Source of the DNA: Acrasis kona
Taxonomy: Eukaryota > Heterolobosea > Eutetramitea > Acrasida > Acrasidae
Direction of reading: 5' to 3'
Length of the DNA: 64,000 bases
NCBI GenBank assembly: GCA_026419775.2
Contig: JAOPGA020000821.1
Span: 86,857 to 150,856 of the forward strand
Position 1 is the stretch's first letter; every line of letters begins with the position of its first letter. This document shows positions 10,787-22,043 of this stretch, one piece after another. Both the position numbers and the translations under genes were made by a program. Below the pieces are notes generated by a model. It made no database searches. It saw nothing but the letters and a program-made list of their open reading frames with translations, and was not told the origin of the DNA.

Positions 10787-11672
10787 ATGACAGGTGTTTC
10801 ACTGATTTTTTTCATCACCTCACTTATCGTATCTGTTTATGCATCTTGCGTGCTTGAAACACCTGATGGTACTATTGATGTAAGTTTAGCAGCGTCAACG
10901 TATGTATTACTCATTATTGTCTTTAACAATTTAGAAAAGGATTCTTTCACAAACAACCATCAACAACATTTGAAGAATATTTCTTCAACATATGCAAGAA
11001 GTTGAGTAATTTCCCTGACATTGAAAAATCATCAGTTAAAAATGCTTTCGCCTATGATATGCAAACATATTATGGTGGTTTGAGAATTCTAAGGCCAATC
11101 GCACCAACAAGCGCAGACGAGGTCAAAATAGCACTTGCAGGTTTGAGTACAAATTACAACAAGACTTACATTTTCAAGATCCCAAGAACACAAAAGGAGG
11201 AGTTGTTCTAACACACTCTACTGTCGATGTCACCGGTGCAGACGATAATGAAAAGTACACATTAGTTGTTAATCTTACATGTGATGAGAATGAAAATGAT
11301 GAACCCAGCGAAGATGCAATAGAAGTTGAAAAAGTGCAGACAGAGTCACTAAACTACAAAATTACCGTCACAACAAAAACCAGAGCTGCTTGTCCACGGA
11401 AAGGCGGATCCCATGGCGGCCCTTTGGGACAATATGGCATTGGTGGACTAATCGTCACGTTGCTGTTGGTTTGTGTTGTTCTGTACTTTATAATAGGCGC
11501 CCTTCTTCTCAAATTCAAATTTCAAAAGACTGGCAGTGATATCATACCTCAAAAAGAGTTTTGGATGGATCTTCCTGTGCTAGTCAAGGACGGATGTTTA
11601 TTCATCTTCGAAGGTGTCATGGTCCTAGTGAATAAAATGAGAGGAAAATCCGCAGTTTACAACAATGTATAA
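10787..11672 (+). CDS. type I membrane protein with MRH/Atg27-like lumenal domain, 3 exons
   Basis: Model join(10787..10899,10935..11140,11179..11672), 270 aa. Seen: a signal peptide (residues 1-19), a lumenal domain with GGVVLTHSTVDV, YTLVVNLTCDEN and a late ITVTTKTRAACP, which is the pattern of mannose-6-phosphate-receptor-homology domains, one TM helix around residues 195-220, and a cytosolic tail of about 50 residues. MRH proteins sort glycoproteins or, as Atg27, cycle vesicles for autophagy. The key M6P-binding residues cannot be assigned by eye, so ligand binding is open. Introns 10900-10934 (35 nt) and 11141-11178 (38 nt) are required to keep this frame. Confidence 0.7.
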
Positions 11673-11692
11673 CAAAAATGTTCAATAAATAT

Positions 11693-13252
11693 TTATTTAT
11701 TCCTGTATAACTCTCTTGTTCGGTACATTAAAATCAAACCAAACACAAAAGCAACCACGTTAACAACTGTGGTAATAAAATAAGTGATCTGGAAGCATTT
11801 AGGTCCGTAGCAGTTCTTGCCACCTTGCGAAATATTAGATGTATAAATTTTAGCAGCCAGATAGGTGGCCATAGTATAAGACCCAGCAGTCGAAGCCAAA
11901 TTACACAAGGAACTGTTGACGCCGAACCACTTTTGTCCGAAACGATCCGTAATGAATGCAGGAGACATGCACCACACACCACCTACACATTATAAAAATA
12001 ACAAGAGCGAGCAGACTTACCGTAAGAAATACCGGTGAGTATTACGAGCGGATAGAACAAAGGAAGAGTGACAAAGGCCCAGCAATATTGCGACAAGGCC
12101 ATCATTAGAACGGTAATGTTTAAAAATCCGGTACGCGTGATGTAGTTCTTTAACTTGTCGCTCAAGTATCCGAACAGTATTCTCCCAATGCAATTGAAAA
12201 CGCTAAATATAATCACAAGGATACCAGTCATGTGTTTTTCTCCTCTGTAGCTCTGTACCATATTTCCCATATCTATCATTTTGAGCGGCGACATTAAAAC
12301 AAACTTACTGTTGATGACGACGAGACCAGTGCCAATGCCCGCGAACAATAATATGAAGAGCAACCAAAAATCAACGGTAAGAATCATTTGAAAAGGATTT
12401 AAATAAACCTCTCTGGGTTTTTCTGTTTGAATCGTAACCTCTACATTAACGTCATCTCCATCGTACGTTGTGATGGTAGTTTTATCAGCAAGGAGAGGTT
12501 CCTTGTTTTTCACTTCGTTGACAAAAGGAAATCCAATCAAAAGTATGGAAAGACCACAAAAGAGTGACATGAAGAGGAAAAAATGCACCAAGTCATATTT
12601 GAAAATGTATTCATAAATAAAAGAGAAGAATGCACTGCAAATTCCGAACATGGCCGCTAAAATTCCAACAACTTTGCCTCTATTCTCGTAACTAAAGTTT
12701 TTAATGTTTGTGCTTAGCACAGCAACATATGACCCTGACGAGCCATTACCCATAATGCAGAAAAATAAGCCAACCACCACTATCATGTTAAAAATTTGTG
12801 AAGAATGTGTTACGTACCTGCTGGTGCGGTGAAAAACCCGGCTACAACGCAGTACGCCAAGAAGTAGCCTGAAAACACAAGTACAAATCCGAAAAGAAGT
12901 GTTATCCTTGGTCCAAAAGCATCCTGGACCAAAGCAGGGATTGCACCTGCATAAGAACCAAGGTTACATAAAGTTCCAATCAGGTTTGTTTCATATCTGG
13001 TTCTCTTTTAATAAGAAGATTGGCGGTGTCTTACGGCGAAATATCTAACCTTTCTCTCAGTAAAGTAGAGTACTGATGATAAGATTTCAGTTGCATGAGG
13101 TTAATTGACTTACTGCTGGAAAAAGATACTACGTGATATTTAGTAATAGTTTGAGTGCTACTTACCTGAGAGCCAGAAACTAGGGACACCACTATCCCAG
13201 CAAAAAAAGTGAACCACTTGTTAAACTGTATGGGGAACTCAGGCAACCTCAT
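11693..13252 (-). CDS. MFS transporter (nodulin-like), 7 exons with microexon
   Basis: Minus-strand model with exons 13252..13166, 13128..13114, 13072..13035, 12996..12818, 12779..12309, 12272..12021, 11982..11693; 443 aa, 12 TM segments. Nodulin-like/OFA-type MFS carriers usually move organic acids or metals; the substrate is unknown. Seen: the first-helix block VSLVSGSQ-YLFPA-YSTLLRERL, which is complete only if a 15-nt microexon (13128-13114) is included, the loop motif DAFGPRITLL, and VINNMGNMVQS in helix 7, which is complete only if the 36-nt in-frame intron 12308-12273 is removed. The central loop between helices 6 and 7 is acidic. Remaining introns are 37-41 nt. The stop is nested in AATAAA. 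Confidence 0.82.
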
Positions 13253-13670
13253 TTTTCAAAATTGAATTAGAATCAGAGCTTATAAGCTTCGTTAGAATTC
13301 GGGATAGTATGATTTTCTTTTTAAAGTCTAAGCCGCATAAAGAATCGACTTAAAAGGATTCTCGAAATCACTGTGTTAAAGTTAATTTCTCGCTATAATT
13401 TCGGAGAAAGCTCCGAAGTGACTCCGACAACGGAGATTATATTACGGTAAACCAACAGTTAAAATCTTCTCCACTTCTATATCTCACTTATCCAGAGTTG
13501 TAATAAACTACCCGAGAAATCCCATGAAAACAAATGAGACATGAATAATAACAAAGATGGATTTATATCATTGTTCACGTACATGTTTTGACTAAGCAAA
13601 ATAATATAGTGTGTCCATCCTCAAATGTTGGTTGTTCTAAAAAGTCAACATTGAGTTTATCAGAGTAAAA
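13253..13670. other. intergenic, 418 bp
   Basis: Upstream region of the MFS gene (minus). Contains no supported coding sequence; short palindromic-looking AT-rich segments only. Confidence 0.4.
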
Positions 13671-14151
13671 GTGGATCGTGTTGACGGGTACCAACGCATT
13701 TTATTTGAAAACAATAATCAGCAACTCCTAGTTGAAAACGGAGCAGGTACAACTAAAGCAAAGACATTTAATTATGAATGGGACGATGTATTCACATGTA
13801 AATGTCACAAGGATAATAACGCTGAATATGAATCAGATTGTTTTGAGGGATTCGAACAAAGGAGCGAAGTTGACACATGTATTGGTGTCGCAGTCAAACA
13901 GCACCGTAGATGAAGTACTTTATGAAAAAAATAATTATCTCGAGTTTAATGTTGATGACCATTTTCTTAAGTGACCCAATTTACATGCAACTCATCAACA
14001 AAGTAGTTAGTACAAAATTATATACCAAAGAGTTTATCAAGTCCTTACATTGTTGGAGAATATTCCGATCTTCATTACCTTTCACCAGGAGAGAAGGAGT
14101 TATTCAGAATACCACTTTTCTGTCCAAAGATAGAACAGTGTGTTTAAATAA
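13671..14151 (+). other. possible small multi-exon gene or relic, unrecognised
   Basis: Three adjacent stretches read like protein but in different frames: about 13671-13793 (LLVENGAGTTKAKTFNYEW), about 13843-13968 (STVDEVLYEKNNYLEFN) and about 14017-14151 (GEYSDLHYLSPGEKEL, ending with TAA and an AATAAA). Candidate introns such as 13799-about 13836 would join the first two in frame, but no upstream ATG exon is convincing. It may be a gene with an unseen first exon, or a decayed one. No family recognised. Confidence 0.3.
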
Positions 14152-14377
14152 ACACTGTATTCACTGAAACCCATCATGATGGAATATTTTTGCTCTATTT
14201 TCTGCGATTCTTCGGTTGACGAATTATTACGTTGTCGAATTTCAAATGCCGATAACCTGGATTTGTGACATGTTACTAACAAGTAGATAATCATTGTCGG
14301 ATTTCTTATTTGGTCAACTATTAATATCTTCTAAGAAAAGAATAACCAATTTCGGAGATTTATTTTTAATCAGCACC

Positions 14378-14386
14378 TATTTAAAG
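14378..14386 (+). promoter_or_regulatory. TATA-like element TATTTAAAG
   Basis: Lies 38 bp before the ATG at 14424, suggesting a very short 5'UTR for the following gene. Sequence match only. Confidence 0.35.
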
Positions 14387-14423
14387 GGCGTGGTGCTTTA
14401 TTGAGAAGCACAAAGAAAAAACA

Positions 14424-15254
14424 ATGTCAACAGCAAACACACTACTACCAACTAGCGTCCCAACCAAAGCTCTAAATGAACCTGGAGCAACCACAGTGAC
14501 GCAAACAACAGTAACTCAAACAGCTTATGCAGCTCCAGTGGAAGCAAAATCACAAGTATTATCTCAAATCATGGGTGCCTTGATGGGTTTATCCATGTTT
14601 ATAGGTGGCGTTCTTCTATTAGTGGGCGCTGCTATTAGTTTAGCAGACTTCGGATATCATTACGTAGCAAGCGGAGTCTTATGGATTATTGCATTCTCTT
14701 TCTTCACTCTAGCATCAGTATTCTCCTTTATTGGAGGATTTGACTTAGGAAACAAGAACTCAAGAACACCATATCACTTTTTAAACATTATTGGTAGCAT
14801 TGCCTTCTTCTTGGGAAGTATCCTTATGATTATTGGTGCAGCTTTATGGTTGTCAGGCACGAATAGATTTGACACTTTCAACGCCGGTACTATTATTTGG
14901 ATTATTGGCTCTTCATTGATCCTTGCCTACTTCCTCCTAAGAAACTATGGTGCCATAGTGGACGGTATTTACTTGTACCACACATACATGAACAACTTGA
15001 CCAGCCGCACCAACGGAGCCACCACCTTCGAAGTTGCACCAAAGAGTTTAATCTCAAGTTTGTACCTAAACGGTATTGCAACTGTCATGTATACTGTTGC
15101 ATCAGTCCTCTTGCTACTTGGAGCTATCGCATGGACTAGTTTCCTCAGAACTTTCTTCAGCAGATCCTTCCAAACCGAAGCAGGAGTATTGTGGGTCATT
15201 GCTGGCTCATTGTACCTAATTGCGGGACTCTTCCAAATTGCAGCACGTAGATAA
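14424..15254 (+). CDS. multi-pass membrane protein, unrecognised
   Basis: Single-exon, 276 aa. The first 45 residues are soluble and Thr/Ala-rich. The rest is about seven hydrophobic segments in what looks like an internal repeat: helices built on GGVLLLVGA, LGSILMIIGAALWL and VASVLLLLGAIAW each followed by a short polar loop and a LWIIA/IIWIIGSSL/LWVIAGSLY helix. This resembles YrhK-type membrane repeats of the form lFLiGS, but I cannot assign a family with confidence. No signal peptide apart from TM1. Function unknown. Confidence 0.7.
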   Translation: MSTANTLLPTSVPTKALNEPGATTVTQTTVTQTAYAAPVEAKSQVLSQIMGALMGLSMFIGGVLLLVGAAISLADFGYHYVASGVLWIIAFSFFTLASVFSFIGGFDLGNKNSRTPYHFLNIIGSIAFFLGSILMIIGAALWLSGTNRFDTFNAGTIIWIIGSSLILAYFLLRNYGAIVDGIYLYHTYMNNLTSRTNGATTFEVAPKSLISSLYLNGIATVMYTVASVLLLLGAIAWTSFLRTFFSRSFQTEAGVLWVIAGSLYLIAGLFQIAARR

Positions 15255-15368
15255 ATAAACATTTTTGTATTAAACATTTTTTAAATGGTACATTTCTGCC
15301 ACACTTCCTCTATTTTTCTTGATTATTCATCACTGTTCAAGGCAATATATTTAAGAATAACAAAGAGG

Positions 15369-15437
15369 ATGGTTGAGTTCAGCTCAAAAAACTCGTCGAA
15401 GCAAAAAATGGACGAGGACGCGTTACCGGAGCGATAA
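15369..15437 (+). CDS. possible 22-codon small ORF
   Basis: ATG at 15369 to TAA at 15437 encodes 22 residues, charged (KNSSKQKMDEDALPER at the C-terminal part). It is preceded by a TATA-like AATATATTTAAG about 20 bp upstream and followed by AATAAA at about 15462. The arrangement looks like a minimal transcription unit. The size alone makes chance possible. Confidence 0.2.
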   Translation: MVEFSSKNSSKQKMDEDALPER

Positions 15438-15503
15438 TTCTCTACTTCACTTTTATTTCACAATAAACACATAATGTTTGCGTAACACATTTATTAATAC
15501 ATT

Positions 15504-16967
15504 TTATAGACTACTCAACCCCAGACCCTCTGCAACTCTTCTTCCATAGTCCTTGTCCGCCTTGGCAAAGTTTTGCACAACTCTCAATTGAATGTCCTTC
15601 CTAGCACGTCTCAAGTGTCCACAAATGTTATGAATCAAATTGCTGCGTTCCTGCTCGGTCATCACATTCCTGTACAATGCACCAGCTTGTTCGAAATCAT
15701 TGTTGGGATGTGTGTAATTTTGTCTTCCCACTGGTTGTCCAAGCACAAATGATTTGTGTTCGTGCAAATGTTCTGCTGGTTTAGGGCCGTTGAAGCTATT
15801 TGGATAATAATTTGGACCTGATCCACCATTTCCATTCACGACCATGGGCCCGTCTCTAATATAAGTATTAATCTTGCCGCGCAGAGGTGCATTGATTGGA
15901 ATTTGAGTGTAGTTAGCACCAAGTCTATGTCTGTGCGTGTCGTTGTAGCTGAAAATACGCCCCTGTAGCATTTTATCCTGAGAGGGTTCGATTCCAGGTA
16001 CAAAGTTGGCTGGAGAAAATGCACTTTGTTCGGTCTCTGCAAAGTAATTGTTTGGATTGCGGTTGAGCACCAACTTGCCGTACTGAATGAGAGGGTAGTC
16101 TTTGTGAGGCCACACCTTGGTGACGTCGAACACGTCGTATCTGTACTTGGCGGCATCTTCGACTGGCATCACTTGTAAATAGGCTGTCCATGTGGGGAAT
16201 TTTTTTTCGCGGATGCTTTCGAATAAATCTCTGGTGGCATAATCTGGGTCCTCTCCGGCCATCTTTATGGCTTCTTCGTGAGTAAAGTTCTTGCTTCCTT
16301 GGTCGCTCCTGAAGTGGTACTTGACCCAGAAAGCTTGACCGCTCTTGTTTACCATTTTAAATGTATGGGAACCGTATCCGTGCATGTGCCTGAAGCCATC
16401 TGGCGTTCCAAAGTCACTGAACAAAATGGTTACTTGGTGGGTGGACTCTGGTGTTAGTGACAAAAAGTCCCAAAACATGTTGGCGTCGTGCAGATTGCTC
16501 TCTGGATTACGCTTTTGGGTGTGGATAAAATCTGGGAATCTAATGGTATCGCGAATGAAGAAAACAGGCGTGTTGTTTCCTACCAAATCATAGTTTCCTT
16601 CTTCGGTGTAGAACTTGATTGCAAAACCACGTGGGTCACGTGCAGTATCGGCACTACCTTTTTCACCACCAACTGTTGAAAATCTTAAAAAGATTGGCGT
16701 TCTCTTTCCAACTTTATTCAAGAAGGCAGCCTTTGTGTATTTTGTTACGTCGTGGGTTACTTCGAAATACCCATGGGCTGCGGCACCCTTGGCATGGACT
16801 ACTCTTTCGGGAATGCGTTCTCTGTCAAAGTGGGCCAACTTATTCACCAAATGATAGTCTTGCAAAAGAATGGGTCCGGTTGGTCCAACGGTTAGAGAAT
16901 GTAGTCCGTCAGGAATGGGGTGACCGAACTCGTCGGTCATGGTCTCATTGTAGTTATAGTTCGCCAT
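15504..16967 (-). CDS. CAT: catalase
   Basis: Single-exon, 487 aa, small-subunit (clade 3) haem catalase that dismutates H2O2. Seen: distal His58 in RVVHAKG, the distal Asn in [13 protein letters not shown], the [19 protein letters not shown] block, WPHKDYPLI, and the proximal Tyr haem ligand in [14 protein letters not shown]. Length fits the clade (about 480-530 aa). The protein ends SSL, which is not a canonical PTS1, so peroxisomal import by the standard signal is uncertain. ATG at 16967 matches the family N-terminus. Confidence 0.96.
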   Translation of the reverse strand: MANYNYNETMTDEFGHPIPDGLHSLTVGPTGPILLQDYHLVNKLAHFDRERIPERVVHAKGAAAHGYFEVTHDVTKYTKAAFLNKVGKRTPIFLRFSTVGGEKGSADTARDPRGFAIKFYTEEGNYDLVGNNTPVFFIRDTIRFPDFIHTQKRNPESNLHDANMFWDFLSLTPESTHQVTILFSDFGTPDGFRHMHGYGSHTFKMVNKSGQAFWVKYHFRSDQGSKNFTHEEAIKMAGEDPDYATRDLFESIREKKFPTWTAYLQVMPVEDAAKYRYDVFDVTKVWPHKDYPLIQYGKLVLNRNPNNYFAETEQSAFSPANFVPGIEPSQDKMLQGRIFSYNDTHRHRLGANYTQIPINAPLRGKINTYIRDGPMVVNGNGGSGPNYYPNSFNGPKPAEHLHEHKSFVLGQPVGRQNYTHPNNDFEQAGALYRNVMTEQERSNLIHNICGHLRRARKDIQLRVVQNFAKADKDYGRRVAEGLGLSSL

Positions 16968-17057
16968 CTTTTAGAGATCGATTGATTTTGATAAAGTAAT
17001 TGATAGACGGAACAAATAAGGAGGTTTAGGAGAATAATAAAAAAATCAACCACTAGA

Positions 17058-17330
17058 TTATAATTTCCTTTTTTTACAATCCGGCATCAATCGAAGATGG
17101 TGTCGTCGATCTGAGTTATTCCTAGACAGCTGAAATCTAGATGTTCTGATTCGGTGATCACGGCCTCCTTTGTATATCCGCAGGTTGTGTCCGCTAAGGC
17201 GTACAAGAATCTGCTTCGAAAACAATAAAAAGAAGTCATCTTTCAAACATAATTGATGGAAGTTTCCGAATCCATATGCATCCTGCTCGTTGTGTTTACA
17301 AAGCACTTATTAATTCTTTTCATCTACCTT
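17058..17330 (-). other. possible small spliced gene, unrecognised
   Basis: Minus-strand reading with a 35-nt GT-AG candidate intron (about 17252-17218) gives ADTTCGYTKEAVITESEHL followed by an acidic C-terminus and TGA, while the unspliced frame gives an Arg/His-rich tail. Start codon and frame cannot be fixed by eye. No family recognised. It lies between the catalase and the 7-TM gene, both minus. Confidence 0.25.
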
Positions 17331-17489
17331 AATGTTCTTTAAACGCTTAATACACACTTACACGCACTGCGTGGTCAACCGTTCCAGTTATTGCAAAGTT
17401 ATATTCAATAAGATATATAATAAAATTATAAATAGACAGGATGATTAATGTAGTGTCAATAATTATTTGTATTTGTTGTATTTACATAG

Positions 17490-18671
17490 TTAGACCTCTA
17501 CCATTGTAGGTTCTGTTTGAATAAATTGTGTATTGTGATCACTGGTATCGCTGATTGGTTCATCTGTTTTACTTGTTAATTGCTCAACCTTGCCTCCTGG
17601 TGACATGGATCTTGTTTCTTTGAGTCTATTGTCAAACAGTTCTCCAGGTGTGGCAGTCTTAGGAGTCATCTCCTCAGATATGAGTGTTGGCGTACTTGTG
17701 ATTGGTGTACACGCGGATGCAGTATCATCCGCACTTGACTCGATGTGAAGACCATCCATTGTAACTCTTTTGATTTTTGCACAATTAAATTTGGAGGGCC
17801 AGAATATGATGATCATCACACTGAATACAATTGCATCAGGGATGCTGAGTGCCGCAACTATGAAGAATGCAGCGTACTCGTACTTAAACACTAATAGTGC
17901 TATAAATAGAAAAACGATGATGGTTCCAAACACCATGAGAGCCATGCTTACAGTAAGTCTCTTTGCAAGCATCTTCGAAGAATCACTCATTTTGCTGTCT
18001 CTATTATACATTGATATCATAATAAAAAGTGAACTGAATATAACAAGACACACAAGAACAACCTTCGTAATTATGATTAACGGTACTATACCAGAGAACA
18101 TGAGAGTTGAAAACAATTTAGGTTGATCTGCCGCAGTGTTTATGATTGTTAAAAAAAATATTGAGTACGCAACAGAAGCCATTGCACAAATCATCATTAA
18201 CACTCTGGCCGCCACTATCAAGGCCTTCTGGTAAGTATGGAACGCTGCACTTCTGGCCACAATAAACAGCACTTGCAAAAGTATAATCAAGGTGTAGTCG
18301 TACATCATAAGGTCGACAATAACATACCCGGCATGTTTGAGCTCCAGCACTTGGGTCGCCACATTGGATGTTAACCACGAAAATGTGAATATTTTATATA
18401 ATCCAAACACAAGAAGAAAATTATATAATAAATGTAACCAAAACTGGTTTCTCATCTTTTTTTTGTTTTCATTTTTCGGTATGTATCTATAACAGCAACA
18501 CAATAAGAATGCTTTATGTCCAATTGCGACCGCTGTTACGAAAAACATTAATATCCAAAACACTCCTATCCAGACTCCGGCAAATACTGCAGATCCGATG
18601 TAATGTTTATTGAGATTGTCCTCGAATATTGAAAGCATCGTAGAGTTTGCAACATTGTGTGTGTCGTTCAT
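17490..18671 (-). CDS. seven-transmembrane protein, GPCR-like
   Basis: Single-exon, 393 aa. Short extracellular-type N-terminus with two Asn-X-Ser/Thr sites (NDT, NST), seven hydrophobic segments (about residues 28-50, 75-97, 117-140, 148-176, 190-216, 236-262, 268-292), a basic loop after helix 5 (YNRDSKMSDSSKMLAKRL), and a Ser/Thr-rich cytosolic tail of about 95 residues (many TP/SP sites). The topology is that of a G-protein-coupled receptor, but I see no family-diagnostic motif such as DRY or NPxxY. Function unassigned. Confidence 0.7.
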   Translation of the reverse strand: MNDTHNVANSTMLSIFEDNLNKHYIGSAVFAGVWIGVFWILMFFVTAVAIGHKAFLLCCCYRYIPKNENKKKMRNQFWLHLLYNFLLVFGLYKIFTFSWLTSNVATQVLELKHAGYVIVDLMMYDYTLIILLQVLFIVARSAAFHTYQKALIVAARVLMMICAMASVAYSIFFLTIINTAADQPKLFSTLMFSGIVPLIIITKVVLVCLVIFSSLFIMISMYNRDSKMSDSSKMLAKRLTVSMALMVFGTIIVFLFIALLVFKYEYAAFFIVAALSIPDAIVFSVMIIIFWPSKFNCAKIKRVTMDGLHIESSADDTASACTPITSTPTLISEEMTPKTATPGELFDNRLKETRSMSPGGKVEQLTSKTDEPISDTSDHNTQFIQTEPTMVEV

Positions 18672-18862
18672 TGTTTGCTTTCGATGGAATCCGATCCCGT
18701 GACGTTACTGGTAGCAACTGAATCTATTTATTATCATAACATCTGACATTGACGGATTCGGTTACCAACTATAGCAAAGATGATTTTTTTTGGAATCGAG
18801 GGAAAATAATTTGAAAGAAGTTGGACTGTTTTGAAATGCAACTTTACCACGCAATAAAACAA

Positions 18863-21800
18863 TCACGATTCGAAATTTAATAAATTACACAAGGCATCAT
18901 AAAACACATAAACACAAGACCTACCACTACTGTTGGTGCTCGCATTCAATGAATGATTCAGTTGAAAATCCCTAACATAGACGCTAGCCCTTCTCGTCTG
19001 TATTTCCTTCTTCTTTTCAATCTCTAATTTATTTTTCAAAACAGATTGCATCTTGCTCAATTTTTTAAACAACAAACCCTGATTAAGCATCATTTCGCTC
19101 CAGTACAATTGATTATACTGCAATTTCATCATTTGCATCAAACCAATCACCTTCATGAAACATTGGTCGCCCAGGGCACCCAACAACAACACAAAAGTAT
19201 GTAAACAAGAAGGAATGAACACATCGTGAGACGTATATCTCGTCTTTGATAAATTTATTAAAATGTCCAAAACATTATTCATGAGCTCGAGAGCAGGTTT
19301 GCTCCTATTGCACTCGTCTACCACCTTGTACAATACGGGCACCGCCTTATGCCTCACCAACGATTCGCAACAATTGGAAGAGTACTTGGTGGTGACCGCC
19401 AAGTTTTGACACGCCTGTATCACCTGGCTCATGTGCTCGCTCGTGGATAACAAGTGCAACGCTCTCTTTGTTCTGTACGATAATTGCTTCTTCTCCTCCA
19501 TGGTGCTTGCTAGCTGAGCGATGCGTGCGCGTATCAAGCTTACTTGTTGATGATTCTTTTTGCGAACCATGAAGCCTCTAAATACTTTTTGCATCTTGAT
19601 GCACGATTGATTTCGAATCAGATTCATTCGATATCGATCGGATGCGCAAATGGTTGCCGAGCGACCTCTTGCGAGCGATTGTATGGTTCGAATGTAACGT
19701 AATTGATTCTGGTGATTGGTGATAATTGATTTCGAACGGATTAAATTTTGAAGATTGATGACACGTTGTGATTGGTGGTGTGCTTGGTGACGAACGAGTT
19801 GACCACGAATGTAACATTGAGCAATCGTTAACTTTGACATCAAAATCAATTCGTGTCGACGGGTGCGTTCTGCGAAGAGTCGTTGTGCTTGTCTGCAAGC
19901 CAACCACATTCTGATGATTGATTGGCACTTCACCACATTCTTCATGTATGTGAATTTCTTCTTGGCCTGCATCATTCTCCACCATGATTGAATGATGAGC
20001 GCTGATTCATTTTCATATTGTTCGACGATCAAATCATCCAATTCGTATTGAGCGAGGGCGCCTCTCCAATGTGCTTGGATTTGAACGATACAGTCTAATG
20101 TGTGTTTTTCTTGTTCTAATTCGGTCAATTGGCGTCTTGCTAGAAGTGACCTGACAAATGACTGCAAGTGAGTGATGCAATCCATGATGTGCTTGTTCTT
20201 CTTTAAAGTAGACAACTGCGCTCTAGCAGCATGTCCTCTCCATTGGGTTTGTATAATCAAGGTACATTGTCGCTTACGCTCTTCATGCTGCAAGTGTAGG
20301 AGATGTCTTTGGCAAATGATTCCTCTGAAAAGTGATTGAAGTTTAATCACACGCTTTAATTCATGCTTCCTGAAAGTCAGATCGCGTTGGGTTAATGATC
20401 TTCTCCAATGGGATTGTATGTGAGCGATACACTCATTCACACGCTTCTCCTCCGCTAATCGGAATAATTTTCTTTTCGCAAGCAATGTCCTCCAAGAACA
20501 TTGTAGCTTAACTGCAGAATGATTTTCAATCGTGTTTTGTCTGTGCTGTAATCGCATGACCTTGAATTGATCTCTGATCTTTTGAGCACGATACAAACTT
20601 TGAATGTTCACTATGCTGCTGCTCAATCCATATTTTTGTTGTCGGATGGTTGATAGTTTACAAAATAACGTTGACAAGGTCATTATGATCTTCATTTCAT
20701 CAAACTCCTCTACGTGTTGATTTGTGTCCTCGATGGGCATGTCATCAAGGATCACTTCGAATGCGGATGAAGTCTGGTTGTAATTGATTGGTTTCAGATA
20801 CATTTGGTTTGACTTGGCCTTCTCCCTCTCCCTCTTCTCTATTCTGGCTTCGAAAAGTTTTGTAAGTGGTAAGGCATTCATTCCTGTACTGGTTGGTCAC
20901 TAATTGAAGGATTAGTTCAGGATCTTTTCTGAATGTGGGAGACCCAAAGCAATCAACAAGCGGCATGCTGGATTGTCCAAGCACCTCCATTAATTCGGAC
21001 TCAGCATACAATGAGCACATGACTTGTACCCAATGTAATAAATGTGCGACTTTTGCCTGTTTGTATCCAGTTATGATATCGTTGACTGGAATAATTTGTT
21101 GTGGTCTTCTGGTCTTGTGCTTAAAGTAATTCGTCTCCTCAATGATCTTTTCTGTTTGCAGAGATTGTATGCTTTGGTCAAATTCGCGTTGTTTTTGGAT
21201 AAAGCTATCGCGGATCCTCTTCTTTTCTGCAAGAAATTGTTGTCTTCTGTCAATTTTATCAGCCTGCAACCATTATAAGCACAAAAACAGTTTCTAGTTA
21301 TTACCTCTAATATGCTTTTCTGTAGTTCCTCTCTTTGCCTTTCATGTATGTCTGCTAAATTCTTGTGAACCGTGGTTGGTCCCAAACGGCTTATCTTCTT
21401 AAACTCTTTTTGGGTATCTGTTCCCATAGCAGAGGTCATCTTGTGTGGCTTGGTAATCTTTTGCTTCATTGTGCTTTGTGTAAGAATCTAATCATAATTT
21501 CAGGATTATTGAATTAAATTTACGTACGGGAGGTTGTATTCGGGTTGATGTTTTTTGGTGTTTCTTAATGCTTAGGGTACTGACCTCAACCTTTGTCCTA
21601 TTTGTGATTGTGGTATTTAATGTGCTTTCGGTCTTTATTTTCTTTGCAGTGCAAGTTCCATTCAGATGTACATAATATTTGAACTTTCTGTCCCAAACAA
21701 AAACCATGCTGGTTGTTATTGATCCAGGTTTGTTTGGCCTCCACGTTACTGGCACATTGCTTGTTGTTTGTGCAGGAATTTTGAATGTTACGTCACGTAG

Positions 21801-22043
21801 AGTGAATCCATATTCCATCGGTAATTTTTCAACTCCTATCTCCTGTATTTTCGACGAAGGATTATTTATGTTAAGAACGATGCATTGTTCATCTCCCAAC
21901 ATCACTTCCCCAAAGTTGAGATGAGGTTTTGAGTTTGAGAAGTGGCGAAGAACAATATTTGGGGCTTCATTCTCTTTATCGGCATCAGACAAAACGCTTT
22001 TATCCAGGTGTGCCACCCCCACAGAGATCGAAGTTTTATTCAT
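18863..22043 (-). CDS. ASPM: ASPM-like spindle-pole protein, at least 4 exons
   Basis: Model exons 22043..21528, 21487..21305, 21263..20944, 20888..18863; 1014 aa. ASPM/Asp focuses spindle microtubules and binds calmodulin. Seen in order: an ASH domain (LNFGEVMLGDEQ, LNINNPSSK), a basic linker, a remnant calponin-homology region (VAHLLHWVQVMCSLYAESE ... IIMTLSTLFCKL), about 14 IQ motifs (IQSHWRR, IQTQWRGHAAR, IQSWWRMMQAKKK), and the C-terminal armadillo-like end (RALHLLSTSEHMSQVIQACQ, SSNCCESLVRHKAVPVLY). The first calponin-homology domain of animal ASPM is absent. Introns of 40 and 41 nt are firm; the third (20943-20889, 55 nt) is the least certain junction. Confidence 0.8.

Noticed and set aside
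10881-10890. GTAAGTTTAG as a mini-intron in the MRH gene
   Set aside because: Ten bases is far below any spliceable size, and the longer intron using this donor gives an immediate stop; the GTATGT donor at 10900 keeps the frame.
13671-13913. Kinesin motor fragment
   Set aside because: A faint resemblance (TFNYEWDDVF) without P-loop or switch motifs; not enough to support it.
15504-15512. PTS1 signal at the catalase C-terminus
   Set aside because: SSL does not fit the canonical [SAC][KRH][LM] pattern, so I do not claim peroxisomal targeting.
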